This document shows positions 1 to 9,081 of a DNA stretch of 64,000 nucleotides, one piece after another. The notes under the pieces were generated by a model. The model was not told where the DNA came from. It did no database searches and worked only from the letters and a program-made list of their open reading frames with translations. Both the position numbers and the translations under genes were made by a program. Numbering within the stretch: the stretch's first letter is position 1; every line of letters begins with the position of its first letter. Origin of the DNA: Shinella sp. WSJ-2 (GTDB taxonomy: Bacteria; Pseudomonadota; Alphaproteobacteria; Rhizobiales; Rhizobiaceae); contig NZ_QWBU01000003.1 of the NCBI RefSeq assembly GCF_003432075.1, forward strand, positions 587,608-651,607. The letters run 5' to 3'.

Positions 1-1
1 C

Positions 2-406
2 TTCATCTCGCTCGTCTTCCTCGCGGTCTTCGTCGTGGAGCTGAAGGGCGGGCGCATGGTGCACTGGATCCAGTATGTGCTGACGGGCCTTGCACTGATC
101 GTCTTCTACGTACTGCTCTTGGCGCTTGCCGAACATACCGGCTTCACAATCGCCTATATCGTGGCAGCGCTTGCGACGACCCTGCTCATCGCCGCCTATC
201 TCGGCAGTGCCACCGGCAGCCGCAAGAACGGCCTGTCGCTCGGCGCGGTGCTTATCTCGGCCTATGGTGTCATGTATCTGGTGCTGCGCGAGGATGAATA
301 TGCGCTGCTCGCCGGCGCCCTCATCTCCTTCGTCACCATCGCCGCGACGATGTATGCGACGCGACGCGTGGAGTGGTCGGCACCACAGGCCGCCGTCGCG
401 CGCTGA
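2..406 (+). CDS. creD: CreD-like inner membrane protein, C-terminal part (truncated by window edge)
   Basis: The frame is open from base 2 with no start, so only the last 134 residues of a gene beginning before the window are present. The fragment is strongly hydrophobic with about four membrane segments and carries the family's C-terminal pattern: an F-V-V-E-L stretch, an H-W-I-Q-Y-V-L-T-G-L segment, then L-A-E-H-T-G-F and a further pair of helices. This is how cell-envelope integrity protein CreD (inner membrane; in enterobacteria part of the CreBC regulon and linked to colicin E2 tolerance and envelope stress) ends. A strong bidirectional terminator follows the stop. The family call rests on the C-terminus alone. 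Confidence 0.7.
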   Translation, partial: FISLVFLAVFVVELKGGRMVHWIQYVLTGLALIVFYVLLLALAEHTGFTIAYIVAALATTLLIAAYLGSATGSRKNGLSLGAVLISAYGVMYLVLREDEYALLAGALISFVTIAATMYATRRVEWSAPQAAVAR

Positions 407-428
407 GGCGGTAACCTCGAAAGCAAAA

Positions 429-460
429 AGCCCGGAGCGATACTCCGGGCTTTGTCTTTT
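429..460. terminator. Bidirectional intrinsic terminator between convergent genes
   Basis: A perfect 9-bp stem (agcccggag / ctccgggct, loop cgata) is followed on the + strand by tttgtctttt and preceded by an A-rich run that gives a U-tract on the - strand. It sits between the creD stop and the stop of the opposing exported-protein gene and probably serves both. Confidence 0.85.
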
Positions 461-483
461 CAGCATGTGGCCGAAGGGATGGA

Positions 484-1680
484 TTACATCTCTTCGTTGG
501 CCGTGACGGTCACGCCGAGAACCTGCGGGATGGTCTGCGGCGCGCCCATGGCGGCACCCATGATCATCGGGAACGGCACCGGCTCCTTCGGCTCGGCGCT
601 GATCGTCAGGTTCTTCGGATCGTCGAGGAAGGTGTTGGCGGCGGCCGAGATCTGGTTCTGCAGGTCGGGCATGTTGAGCTGCGCGATCATGACCGGGATC
701 AGGCCCTTCAGCGACTGCGCCATCTGCTCGCCCGTCACACCCTGTTCGCTGCCGGCATAGTCGAGCAGCTTCTTGGTGATCGAGGCGTCTTCGAAGGAGA
801 TCGAGGCGCTGTTGAAGGTCAGCTGCTGCACGAGGCCCATCATGGACATGCCCATCGCAGCGTTCGCTTCTTCCTTGTTCGGATTGGCTTCGGCCGCCTT
901 GATGGCCTCCTGCATACCCTTCAGGAAGTCGAGCGTGTAGCCGGAGAATTCCAGCGAGAGGCTGAGGCTGCCGACATCCTTGAAGTCGAAGGTGTATTCG
1001 TCGACGGCGAGCTTGCCGCTGGCCAGTTCCCAGCTGCCAGACATGGATACCTTGCCGTCGAGCGAGGTCATGCCGAGCTTAGCGAGCGTATCCTTAGCCT
1101 TAGGATCTTCGACCGAGGTCAGATCCGCCTTGAGATCCGACAGGGTGGCGTCGAATTCGAGGCCGGCATCGCCATCCATGCGCGTGATGTTGGCTTCCAT
1201 GCCGGACATGGAGAAGACTTCCTTGCCCTTGGCCGAAACGTTGATCGGGCCGGTGGAAGCCGATTCATACATCAGAAGCGATTCGAGCGTGCCAGGCTTC
1301 ACAGTGCCGGGAATGGTGACGCCGCTGATCGCGATGTCCTTGACCGAGACGGTCGATTCAGCCTCGGTGGCGTTGACGTCTGCGAAGCCGACGGTCTCAA
1401 TCTTGTAGCCGCCGTCGCCGTCTTCCTCGACGCCTTCCATGGTAATCGTGCCGAGCTTGATCGGCGCTTCGGCGCCTGTGGCCTTCAGTTCGGCGCCTTC
1501 AAGGGTAACGGTTGAGCCGTCGACGGCGACATTCGAAGAGCTGACCGTCACGCCCGAGGTGGCGTAGGTGGCATTCAGCTTCGCCAGCAGGTCCGCGCCA
1601 TCGAGCGCGAAAGCGGGGCTTGCCAGGGAGGCGAGCGCGGCGCCGGCGAGGAGGGTGCGGAAATGGGAGGTGCGCATCAT
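484..1680 (-). CDS. Exported protein of unknown function, 398 aa
   Basis: The protein has a clear Sec signal peptide (hydrophobic core, A-F-A cleavage after residue 25) and no further membrane segment, so it should be periplasmic or secreted. The mature part is rich in S, T, G, D and alternating hydrophobic residues, and built of repeated stretches that look like successive amphipathic beta strands; a helical, Met-rich section (about residues 255-345) interrupts it before a Pro-rich tail. This resembles AsmA/DUF945-like exported proteins in general style, but no catalytic motif is visible and I do not recognise a named family. Two Met codons open the frame; either could be the start. It is monocistronic, divergent from parC and convergent with creD. 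Confidence 0.8.
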   Translation of the reverse strand: MMRTSHFRTLLAGAALASLASPAFALDGADLLAKLNATYATSGVTVSSSNVAVDGSTVTLEGAELKATGAEAPIKLGTITMEGVEEDGDGGYKIETVGFADVNATEAESTVSVKDIAISGVTIPGTVKPGTLESLLMYESASTGPINVSAKGKEVFSMSGMEANITRMDGDAGLEFDATLSDLKADLTSVEDPKAKDTLAKLGMTSLDGKVSMSGSWELASGKLAVDEYTFDFKDVGSLSLSLEFSGYTLDFLKGMQEAIKAAEANPNKEEANAAMGMSMMGLVQQLTFNSASISFEDASITKKLLDYAGSEQGVTGEQMAQSLKGLIPVMIAQLNMPDLQNQISAAANTFLDDPKNLTISAEPKEPVPFPMIMGAAMGAPQTIPQVLGVTVTANEEM

Positions 1681-1890
1681 GAATAGGCTCTCTTTCTGGA
1701 TTTTTGGACGGCTGCCTTGCCGTTACCGCTCATAGACGGGCGGCGCGGCGACTATATTCGGGCGCGCGCAACTTTCTATAGAATTCTGGCGGTTCGGCGG
1801 CATATTCCCGACAAGCTTTACAAACTGCTATCCACAGCGCAATCGCCCGGATTCCTTGCCGCGAATCAGTCTAGGGGCTAGTCAAGTCGC

Positions 1891-4143
1891 ATGGGACAAA
1901 ACACTTTGCCGCCGGATGGCGGAGACGACAATATCCTGCCGGTCGACCTCAAGGCGGCGCTGGAAGAGCGCTACCTTGCCTATGCGCTGTCGACCATCAC
2001 CCAGCGCGCGCTGCCGGATGTGCGCGACGGCCTGAAGCCGGTGCACCGCCGCATCATCCATGCGATGAGCGAAATGGGCATTCGCGCCAATTCCTCCTTC
2101 AAGAAATGCGCGCGTATCGTCGGCGACGTCATCGGTAAGTTCCATCCGCATGGCGACCAGTCGGTCTATGACGCGCTGGTGCGCCTCGCGCAGGATTTCT
2201 CGCAGCGTTATCCGATCGTCGACGGGCAGGGCAATTTCGGCAATATCGACGGCGACAACGCTGCCGCCTACCGATACACCGAAGCGCGCATGACCGATGT
2301 CGCGACGCTGCTGCTCCAAGGTATCGATCAGGACGCCGTCGATTTCCGCCTGACCTACAACGAGGAAGACGAGGAGCCGGTCGTCCTACCCGGCGCCTTC
2401 CCGAACCTGCTGGCAAACGGTTCTTCCGGTATTGCGGTGGGCATGGCGACGTCCATTCCCTCGCACAATGTGCATGAGCTGTGCGACGCAGCGCTTCACC
2501 TTATCCGCAACCCGGAGGTCGAGGTCGAAAAGCTCGTTGAGTTCGTGCAGGGCCCGGACCTGCCGACCGGTGGTATTATCATCGACAGCCGCGAAAGCAT
2601 CATCGAGGCCTACAAGACAGGTCGCGGTGGTTTTCGTGTGCGCTCGAAGTGGCAGACGGAAGATCTCGGCCGCGGCGGCTACCAGATCGTCGTCACCGAA
2701 ATTCCCTATCAGGTGCAGAAATCGCGCCTGATCGAGAAGATCGCCGAGCTGCTCATCGCCCGCAAGCTGCCGCTGCTAGAGGATATCCGGGACGAATCGG
2801 CAGAGGACGTGCGCATCGTGCTCGTGCCGAAGAGCCGCGCGGTGGATCCGACGATCCTGATGGAATCGCTGTTCAAGCTCTCCGAGCTGGAAAGCCGCAT
2901 CCCGCTCAACATGAACGTGCTCTCGATGGGGCGCGTGCCGAAGGTCATGGGCCTCAAGGAGGTGCTGGTCGAGTGGCTCGCCCATCGGCGCGAGGTCCTG
3001 CAGCGCCGCTCGCGCCACCGTCTTGCCGCTATCGATCGGCGCCTTGAAATCCTCGGCGGTTACCTCATCGCCTATCTCAACCTCGACGAGGTGATCCGCA
3101 TCATCCGTGAGGAGGACGAGCCGAAGGTCTCCCTGATGGAAACCTTCTCGCTGACGGACGTGCAGGCCGAAGCGATCCTCAACATGCGCCTGCGCTCGCT
3201 GCGCAAGCTCGAGGAGTTCGAAATCCGCACCGAATTCGACACGTTGTCGAAGGAAAAGGCCGAGATCGAGTCGCTGCTCGCCTCCGACGAGAAGCAATGG
3301 CAGACCATCGCCTGGGAAATCGGCGAGGTCCGCAAGAAATTCGCCAAGGCGACCGAACTCGGCCGCCGCCGCACGCAATTCGCCAGCGCCCCGGAAGCCG
3401 ATGTCGAGGCCATCCAGCAGGCGATGATCGAGAAGGAGCCGGTCACGGTCGTCATCTCGGAAAAGGGCTGGATCCGCGCGCTGAAGGGGCACATCGCCGA
3501 TACATCCGGTCTTCAGTTCAAGGAAGGCGACGCGCTGAAGGTGGCTTTCCCGGCGCAGACGACGGACAAGGTGTTGATCGTCACGACGGGCGGCAAGGTT
3601 TATACGCTCGGCGCGGACAAGCTGCCGGGCGGTCGTGGTCATGGCGAACCGCTGCGCATCATGGTCGACATGGAAAACGACCAGGACGTGCTGACGGCTT
3701 TCGTGCACGATCCCCATCGCAAGGTCATCATCGCCTCGCAGGCCGGCAACGGCTTCGTCGTCGCGGAAACCGAGATGGTCGCCAATACCCGCAAGGGCAA
3801 GCAGGTGATGAATGTCGGCATGCCCGACGAGGCCAAGCTTGTCGTGCCGGTACGCGGTGATCACGTCGCCGTCGTCGGCGAGAACCGCAAGATGCTGGTC
3901 TTCCCTCTGGCGCAGCTGCCGGAGATGACGCGCGGCAAGGGTGTTCGCCTGCAGCGCTACAAGGACGGCGGCATCTCCGACCTGCGCTGCTTCGCCATCG
4001 CCGACGGCCTGACCTGGGACGACAGTGCCGGCCGCAACTTCGTGCGCACCAAGGAAGAGCTGGTCGAATGGCTCGCCGACCGCGCCAGCGCCGGCCGCAC
4101 GGTGCCCAAGGGTTTCCCGCGCAGCGGCAAGTTCAGCGGTTAA
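1891..4143 (+). CDS. parC: DNA topoisomerase IV subunit A
   Basis: At 750 aa this is the ParC subunit that, with ParE, decatenates replicated chromosomes. The breakage-reunion domain opens with L-A-Y-A-L-S-T-I and [16 protein letters not shown]; the active-site tyrosine lies in [10 protein letters not shown] (second Tyr, residue 129). A coiled-coil arm and a shortened set of C-terminal GyrA-type beta blades (from about residue 500) follow; the short CTD and the absence of a gyrA-type long tail favour ParC over GyrA. In the quinolone-resistance region the usual Ser after H-P-H-G-D is Gln90, with Asp94 kept. The start is the ATG at 1891; the next gene is convergent, and a terminator hairpin lies just past the stop. 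Confidence 0.95.
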   Translation: MGQNTLPPDGGDDNILPVDLKAALEERYLAYALSTITQRALPDVRDGLKPVHRRIIHAMSEMGIRANSSFKKCARIVGDVIGKFHPHGDQSVYDALVRLAQDFSQRYPIVDGQGNFGNIDGDNAAAYRYTEARMTDVATLLLQGIDQDAVDFRLTYNEEDEEPVVLPGAFPNLLANGSSGIAVGMATSIPSHNVHELCDAALHLIRNPEVEVEKLVEFVQGPDLPTGGIIIDSRESIIEAYKTGRGGFRVRSKWQTEDLGRGGYQIVVTEIPYQVQKSRLIEKIAELLIARKLPLLEDIRDESAEDVRIVLVPKSRAVDPTILMESLFKLSELESRIPLNMNVLSMGRVPKVMGLKEVLVEWLAHRREVLQRRSRHRLAAIDRRLEILGGYLIAYLNLDEVIRIIREEDEPKVSLMETFSLTDVQAEAILNMRLRSLRKLEEFEIRTEFDTLSKEKAEIESLLASDEKQWQTIAWEIGEVRKKFAKATELGRRRTQFASAPEADVEAIQQAMIEKEPVTVVISEKGWIRALKGHIADTSGLQFKEGDALKVAFPAQTTDKVLIVTTGGKVYTLGADKLPGGRGHGEPLRIMVDMENDQDVLTAFVHDPHRKVIIASQAGNGFVVAETEMVANTRKGKQVMNVGMPDEAKLVVPVRGDHVAVVGENRKMLVFPLAQLPEMTRGKGVRLQRYKDGGISDLRCFAIADGLTWDDSAGRNFVRTKEELVEWLADRASAGRTVPKGFPRSGKFSG

Positions 4144-4146
4144 GCC

Positions 4147-5064
4147 TCAACCCGTAAACGGAAACTCCGTAGCCGCGTCGTCTTCTCGGGCGGCGCGGTT
4201 TTTTGCGCGCATCTGCCAGAGCGAGTGGGCCAACAGGGCGAGGATGAGGATCGAGCCGCCGATGAGGGTCTGGGTGGTGGGGGTTTCGGCAAAGACGATC
4301 CAGACCCATATGGGGGCGAGAACCGTTTCCAGCAGATAGAACATGCCGACTTCAGGTGCCGAGAGATAGCGTGGGCCGGTGGCCAGGCAGAAGAAGGCAA
4401 GCGGGATCATGATGAGCCCGTTGAACAGGATGAAGCCGGGGGCGCCGATCTGGAAGCCGGTCTCGGGCAGCAGGATCAGCGCGGCGATGCCGGGAAAGAT
4501 CGCGGTAACCAGCGGCACGAAGCCCATGTCGAGGCCGCTGCGGCGGCTGAGCGTGATGGCAGAGGCCAGCAGGAAGGCCGACGAAGCCGCCATGGCGTCG
4601 CCGAAGAAATTGCCGCTTTCCAGCCCGTCATGCACGATCAGCGCAACACCCGCGACCATCGCCCCCATGGTGACCAACGTCGCGTTCGAGGGGCGTTCGC
4701 CAAGGAATATCCAGGAGAGGATTGCCGCGAACATCGACGTGAAGGCGAGGATGAACACGACATTGGCCGTGGAGGTATTGAACACCGCCAGCATGAAGGT
4801 CAGTGAGTTGATGCCGTAGAGCAGGCCGATGAACAGGCCCATGGGGCCCGGCACCAGCGCCACGCGCTTGCCGAGCGCAAAGCGCAGCACGGACCAGGCG
4901 AGGATCGCCATCACGAAGGTCGCGATGCTGCGCGTCGCCAGCACCGACCAGACCTCGCCCTGAGCGGAGCGGATCAGCGGGATATCGAAGGAGAGGGCGA
5001 GGCCGCCGATGGCGGTGATGAGAAGGCCCTTGCGATGAAGGGCGGGATCGCTTGTCTGGGACAC
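4147..5064 (-). CDS. EamA/DMT-superfamily transporter
   Basis: The 305-aa protein has about ten hydrophobic segments arranged as two similar halves, the layout of the drug/metabolite transporter (RhaT/EamA) family; typical features are the early S-F-D-I-P-L-I-R segment and a second-half repeat ending in G-G-S-I-L-I-L-A-L. Members export or import small metabolites and the substrate cannot be read from sequence. The frame starts at a GTG (5064) with no obvious ribosome binding site, so the true start may lie slightly downstream. It is convergent with parC and follows bpt by 18 bases on the same strand, so co-transcription with bpt is likely. Confidence 0.85.
   Translation of the reverse strand: MSQTSDPALHRKGLLITAIGGLALSFDIPLIRSAQGEVWSVLATRSIATFVMAILAWSVLRFALGKRVALVPGPMGLFIGLLYGINSLTFMLAVFNTSTANVVFILAFTSMFAAILSWIFLGERPSNATLVTMGAMVAGVALIVHDGLESGNFFGDAMAASSAFLLASAITLSRRSGLDMGFVPLVTAIFPGIAALILLPETGFQIGAPGFILFNGLIMIPLAFFCLATGPRYLSAPEVGMFYLLETVLAPIWVWIVFAETPTTQTLIGGSILILALLAHSLWQMRAKNRAAREDDAATEFPFTG
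4173..4204 (+). terminator. parC terminator, lying inside the 3' coding end of the opposing gene
   Basis: A 10-bp stem with two G-U pairs (ccgcgtcgtc / ggcggcgcgg, loop ttctcg) is followed directly by six T. It begins about 30 bases after the parC stop and lies within the last codons of the convergent EamA transporter gene. Confidence 0.75.
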
Positions 5065-5082
5065 GATGGGACCGAATCGGAG

Positions 5083-5847
5083 CTAAGAGGCAGTATCTTG
5101 CTCATCATAGCGTTCCCAACCGCGCGGCATCAGGTGCTCTTGTGGCAAAAACTTTGTTTTATAGTCCATTTTGCGCGATCCCTTGACCCAGTAGCCGAGA
5201 TAGACATGCGGCAGGCCGAGCGCCTTGGCACGTCTGATATGGTCGAGGATCATGAAGGTGCCGAAAGAACGATCGGTCAGCTCGGGATTATAGAAGGAAT
5301 AGACCATCGACAGGCCGTCTCCCATGCGGTCGGTCAGCGCGACGGCGAGCAACTCGCCCTGCGGTCGCTCCTGCAGGCCAGAGCCCTCCTCGCGCCGGCG
5401 ATATTCTATGATCTTGGTGTTGACGTGCGTGTCCTCCACCATCATCGCATAGTCGAGCACGGACATATCCGACATGCCGCCCCTCTGGTGGCGCGCGTCG
5501 AGATAGTGGCGAAAGAGAGTATATTGCTCGCTTGAGGGCTCGGCGGGATATTCGTGCGCGATGAGATCGGCATTCGTCGCCAGCACTCGGCGCATGGAAC
5601 GGCGCGGCGTAAATTCGTTGACGAGAATACGCACGGAAATGCAGGCGCGGCAGCTTTCGCAGGCCGGACGATAGGCGATGTTCTGCGAGCGGCGGAAGCC
5701 GCCCTGGGTCAGGAGATCGTTGAGTTCCGGTGCGCGTTCACCCACCAGATGGGTAAACACCTTCCTCTCCATCTCCTGCGGCAGGTAGGGACAAGCCGCA
5801 GGCGCGGTCAGATAGAACTGCGGAGAAGGTGTTGCCTGCGTATTCAT
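5083..5847 (-). CDS. bpt: Aspartate/glutamate leucyltransferase (bacterial N-degron, Bpt/Ate-C family)
   Basis: This 254-aa protein carries the ATE N- and C-domains: a Cys-rich signature (P-A-C-E-S-C-R-A-C near residue 60) and the C-terminal motif [12 protein letters not shown] with the acyltransferase fold. Bpt transfers Leu from Leu-tRNA to proteins with N-terminal Asp or Glu, marking them for ClpS/ClpAP. The frame can be extended 11 codons to a GTG at 5880, but the ATG at 5847 (M-N-T-Q-...-S-P-Q-F-Y-L) matches the family's usual N-terminus and is preferred. It may be co-transcribed with the downstream EamA gene. Confidence 0.93.
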   Translation of the reverse strand: MNTQATPSPQFYLTAPAACPYLPQEMERKVFTHLVGERAPELNDLLTQGGFRRSQNIAYRPACESCRACISVRILVNEFTPRRSMRRVLATNADLIAHEYPAEPSSEQYTLFRHYLDARHQRGGMSDMSVLDYAMMVEDTHVNTKIIEYRRREEGSGLQERPQGELLAVALTDRMGDGLSMVYSFYNPELTDRSFGTFMILDHIRRAKALGLPHVYLGYWVKGSRKMDYKTKFLPQEHLMPRGWERYDEQDTAS

Positions 5848-5947
5848 CGGCCGTGAGGCGACTCCATCGCTTTGTGACACGTCTATGCCAATAGCATGGC
5901 CTAGTTCAAAAAAAGGTCAACTAGAGGAATTCGCCCGCATCTGTCGA

Positions 5948-6412
5948 TCAATAGCTGTCGCGGCGCACCATAACGGTGCCGAGCAGCAGGTCATGCAGCA
6001 GACGGCCGCGGTCAGTGAACAGGCCGACGAGCACGATAAACGGCGTCAGCACGGCATTGCCGATCCAGAACAGAACGAGATGCACGATCGCCGTCAGGAA
6101 ATCCACCGGTCGGCCGTCGACGCGGGCAAGCGCAAGGCCCATCACGTTCATGCCCGCACTCGCCTGCGACGGTCCGCCCATCGTCAGGCCGAAATAAAGC
6201 ATGGCGACGATGGCGAAGAGGGCGGGGTAGAGGAAAAAGCCGAGCCCGAGCGTCAGGACGCCCAGGAAGAAGACGACGACGGCTGCCGGAATCCAGAGCA
6301 GGGCGACGATCGCATAGTCGATCAGAAACGCAAAAATCCGCCGCGACAGCACGCCACGATAGGCCTGCCAGTCCGTCGTCGGAACCCGCGTTTCGTTAAA
6401 ATCAGCGCTCAT
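5948..6412 (-). CDS. RDD-family membrane protein
   Basis: This 154-aa protein has an N-terminal soluble stretch followed by R-R-I-F-A-F-L-I-D-Y, the helix that names the RDD family (Arg plus Asp), and then three to four membrane segments, with a G-R-P-V-D-F-L-T-A loop and a conserved F-T-D-R-G-R-L-L-H-D-L-L near the C-terminus. The family's function is poorly defined (some members transport ions or compatible solutes). An upstream extension exists, but the ATG at 6412 has a good ggag Shine-Dalgarno about 8 bases before it. It lies 100 bases downstream of hemB on the same strand, an arrangement common in Rhizobiales. Confidence 0.88.
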   Translation of the reverse strand: MSADFNETRVPTTDWQAYRGVLSRRIFAFLIDYAIVALLWIPAAVVVFFLGVLTLGLGFFLYPALFAIVAMLYFGLTMGGPSQASAGMNVMGLALARVDGRPVDFLTAIVHLVLFWIGNAVLTPFIVLVGLFTDRGRLLHDLLLGTVMVRRDSY

Positions 6413-6512
6413 CTGCCTGTCTCCGTGGTGGAACATGGGAGACATATGGGGATGGTTTTGGGGAAAACAACGGGTGCTGGAAGGCGGCAGTGGGGAGACA
6501 GGCGCCTCCGGG

Positions 6513-7529
6513 TCAACCCTTCTTCGCCAGATGCCGCGCAACGTCCATCGCGAAATAAGTGAGGATACCGTCGCAGCCGGCGCGCTTGAAGGCGAGCAGC
6601 GTTTCCAGCATGACGCGTTCGCCGTCGATCCAGCCGTTCATGGCCGCGGCCTTGATCTGGCTGTATTCGCCAGAGACCTGATAGGCGAAGACGGGCAGAC
6701 TGAAGGCCTCCTTCATGCGCCAACAGATGTCGAGATAGGGCAGGCCGGGCTTGACCATCAGCATGTCGGCGCCCTCCTCGACGTCGAGGGCCGCGTCACG
6801 GATCGCCTCGGTGCCGTTGGCGGGATCGATATAATAGGTCTTCTTGTCGCCCTTTAAGAGGCCGCCGGTGCCTATCGCATCGCGATAGGGGCCGTAGAAG
6901 GCAGAGGCGAACTTCGTCGCATAGGACATAATGCCAACGTTCTGGTGCCCTGCGGCATCGAGCGCATGGCGGATGGCGCCGATACGGCCATCCATCATTT
7001 CCGAAGGCGCGATGATATCGGAGCCGGCATCGGCCTGCAGCACGGCGGCCTTTGCCACCAGATCCACCGTCTCGTCGTTGACGATGACATCACCACGCAG
7101 CACGCCGTCATGGCCGTGGCTGGTGAAGGGGTCGAGCGCGACGTCGGTGATGACGCCGATGTTCGGCACGGCCTTCTTGATGGCGCGCGTCGCCTCGTTG
7201 ATGAGGTTGTTGGCCACGAGACAGTGCGAGCCGGTTTCGTCGCGCAAGTGCATTTCAATATTGGGGAAAGTGGCGATGGCGGGAATGCCGAGATCGGCGG
7301 CCTCCTTCGCTGCCTCCACCAGCTTGTCGATGCTCATGCGGTTGACGCCCGGCATGGCGGCGACAGGATCGACAACGTTCTCGCCGGGCACGACGAAGAC
7401 CGGCCAGATCAGGTCGTCCACTGTCAGGCGGTTTTCCTGCACGAGGCGGCGTGTCCAGTCGGCCTTCCGGTTGCGCCGCATGCGGCGTCCGCCGGTGATA
7501 TCGTCGACAATGTGCCTGCTGCCGGTCAT
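6513..7529 (-). CDS. hemB: Delta-aminolevulinic acid dehydratase (porphobilinogen synthase)
   Basis: HemB condenses two 5-aminolevulinate molecules to porphobilinogen, the first common step of tetrapyrrole (heme, cobalamin) synthesis in the cytosol. The 338-aa protein has both Schiff-base lysine motifs (S-Y-A-T-K-F-A-S-A-F-Y-G-P and M-V-K-P-G-L-P-Y-L-D). The metal-site loop reads D-V-A-L-D-P-F-T-S-H-G-H-D-G, with Asp and no Cys triad, so this is the Mg-dependent rather than the Zn-dependent class, as usual in alphaproteobacteria. The start is an ATG at 7529 with a short, Arg-rich N-terminus normal for rhizobial HemB. Confidence 0.96.
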   Translation of the reverse strand: MTGSRHIVDDITGGRRMRRNRKADWTRRLVQENRLTVDDLIWPVFVVPGENVVDPVAAMPGVNRMSIDKLVEAAKEAADLGIPAIATFPNIEMHLRDETGSHCLVANNLINEATRAIKKAVPNIGVITDVALDPFTSHGHDGVLRGDVIVNDETVDLVAKAAVLQADAGSDIIAPSEMMDGRIGAIRHALDAAGHQNVGIMSYATKFASAFYGPYRDAIGTGGLLKGDKKTYYIDPANGTEAIRDAALDVEEGADMLMVKPGLPYLDICWRMKEAFSLPVFAYQVSGEYSQIKAAAMNGWIDGERVMLETLLAFKRAGCDGILTYFAMDVARHLAKKG

Positions 7530-7682
7530 GATGCCATTTCCCTTACGCGATCCGATTTGCGCCTCATATCACGCTCGATCCGCCAATCAAATCGCGAGCG
7601 GTAAGGGTGCCTGCGGCATATGGCCGTGCATGATCTCGCCTGCGGCCTTTATGCCGGCCCGTCTTGCCCTTACTGTCCGCGC

Positions 7683-8120
7683 ATGGTTGCTGATTCTGCC
7701 AAGGGCCCGAGGCCAAGCTTGATCGAAACGCTGTTCACGCTGTTCCTGCGGCTCGCGGCGGTCGGCGCGCTGTGGTTTGCGTTGCAGTACTGGGCGATGC
7801 TGACCGGTTTCTCCTTTAGTGGCCAGGGCCGTTTCGATTTGCTGCCGCCGGCCTGGAAGGCGGCCTATACGGCGCTGGCCGTGCTCTTTCCCGTGGCGGC
7901 TGTGGGGCTGTGGCTTCTCGTCTCCTGGGGGCCAGTCATCTGGCTGGTTGCGGCGGCGACGGAAGTGGCCATGCACGAGGTCTATCCCTCGATTTTCGGT
8001 ATCGACCGGATGCTGGTTCTCCTGCATGTCGCGATCGCCGTTCTCTTCGTTCTTTTCCGCATCGCGCTCTTCATCGAGCGCCGCAGGCAGGCCCGTTCGG
8101 TAAGAACTGATTCACCCTGA
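7683..8120 (+). CDS. DUF6163-type small membrane protein
   Basis: The 145-aa protein has four hydrophobic segments (about residues 13-40, 55-78, 80-98 and 108-128) and a basic tail, so it is an inner membrane protein. It resembles the conserved rhizobial family DUF6163, whose function is unknown. The frame extends upstream to 7620, but that stretch is Cys/Pro-rich and unlike the family; the ATG at 7683 is preferred. It is divergent from hemB and lies just upstream of ldtR, its usual neighbour in Rhizobiaceae. Confidence 0.75.
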   Translation: MVADSAKGPRPSLIETLFTLFLRLAAVGALWFALQYWAMLTGFSFSGQGRFDLLPPAWKAAYTALAVLFPVAAVGLWLLVSWGPVIWLVAAATEVAMHEVYPSIFGIDRMLVLLHVAIAVLFVLFRIALFIERRRQARSVRTDSP

Positions 8121-8250
8121 GACAGGGTCGCCTTCCGGTAAGGCGCTGTTAAGCCTGCGGTTTAAGTAGAATTTTAGATGCATTCGTTAGGTTCTCACTC
8201 AAGGCGGGAAAACAAACCACACCGCCAAACAAAACAGTGAGGCAGTAACA

Positions 8251-8763
8251 GTGAACACCAAGATGAAGCCGCAGCAGGCCCCGGTCGTCGATCAGCAGGA
8301 AGATGCGATCCGCAACCTCTATCTGGAATCCCTCCACCTCGTCGAGCGTCTGCACCGCCGTCTGCTCGACGTGATCAAGGACGAGTTCGACCGCGCCGGT
8401 CGCTCCGATGTCAACGCCGTCCAGGCGCTGCTCCTCTTCAACATCGGCAATTCCGAACTGACCGCCGGCGAGCTGCGCTCGCGTGGTTACTATCTCGGCT
8501 CGAACGTCTCCTACAACGTCAAGAAGCTGGTCGATCTCGGTTTCATCAACCACCAGCGCTCGCGCATCGACCGTCGCTCGGTCCGCATCAGCCTGACGGA
8601 AGAGGGCCAGGAGATCGCCGAGACCGTCGCCAAGCTCTACGAGCGCCATATCGGCTCGATCCAGAAGGTCGGCGGCATCGGCGAAGGCGAGTTCAACCAG
8701 ATGAACAAGCTGCTCCAGCGCCTCGATCGCTTCTGGAACGACTCGATCCTCTACCGCCTGTAA
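8251..8763 (+). CDS. ldtR: MarR-family regulator LdtR
   Basis: The 170-aa winged-helix protein has a central HTH (L-T-A-G-E-L-R-S-R-G-Y-Y-L-G-S-N-V-S-Y-N-V as recognition region) and the wing Q-R-S-R-I-D-R-R-S-V-R-I-S-L-T-E-E-G. The atypical R-S-R-G-Y-Y segment and the position just before an L,D-transpeptidase match LdtR, studied in Liberibacter and Sinorhizobium as the activator of ldtP and of osmotic/envelope stress tolerance. Translation probably starts at GTG 8251, preceded by gagg at good spacing; ATG 8263 is an alternative. A terminator follows the stop, so ldtP has its own promoter. Confidence 0.9.
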   Translation: MNTKMKPQQAPVVDQQEDAIRNLYLESLHLVERLHRRLLDVIKDEFDRAGRSDVNAVQALLLFNIGNSELTAGELRSRGYYLGSNVSYNVKKLVDLGFINHQRSRIDRRSVRISLTEEGQEIAETVAKLYERHIGSIQKVGGIGEGEFNQMNKLLQRLDRFWNDSILYRL

Positions 8764-8791
8764 TTCCAAGAATCGTTTCGACCTCCTCCAT

Positions 8792-8827
8792 AAAAGCCGG
8801 CCGCGTTCCCTGCGCGTCCGGCTTTTG
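8792..8827 (+). terminator. Intrinsic terminator after ldtR
   Basis: The hairpin aaaagccgg / ccggctttt is extended inwards by cgcg/cgcg past one mismatch. The A-run on one side and T-run on the other make it usable in both directions. Confidence 0.75.
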
Positions 8828-9081
8828 CCGTTCACGATCAGCGGGCTAGACCTCACATCTTCGTGTGTTTCCAGAGGCTTCCCGCCGTGCGAAAGGCCCG
8901 AGACACGAATTGGCCATATTGCTATGACACCCGGACGCTGGGCTTAAGGTATGCGCGGGCGGCAGGGCCGGTTTGCGTTTGTTAACCCTGTTCATGATAG
9001 CTGCATCGGGTAATGACCTTGGGTCATGTGTCCAGGCGCACCCGCCGCTTTGAACGGCGTCTTCAGGAGATGGTAGGATAG
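8828..9081 (+). promoter_or_regulatory. ldtP upstream region with perfect inverted repeat (9013-9027)
   Basis: This 254-base gap holds no gene. It contains atgacc-ttg-ggtcat at 9013-9027, a perfect 6-3-6 inverted repeat 55 bases before the ldtP start. That is a plausible site for a dimeric regulator such as LdtR, encoded immediately upstream and known in relatives to bind the ldtP promoter. The assignment to LdtR is inference; no core promoter is convincing by eye. Confidence 0.4.
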
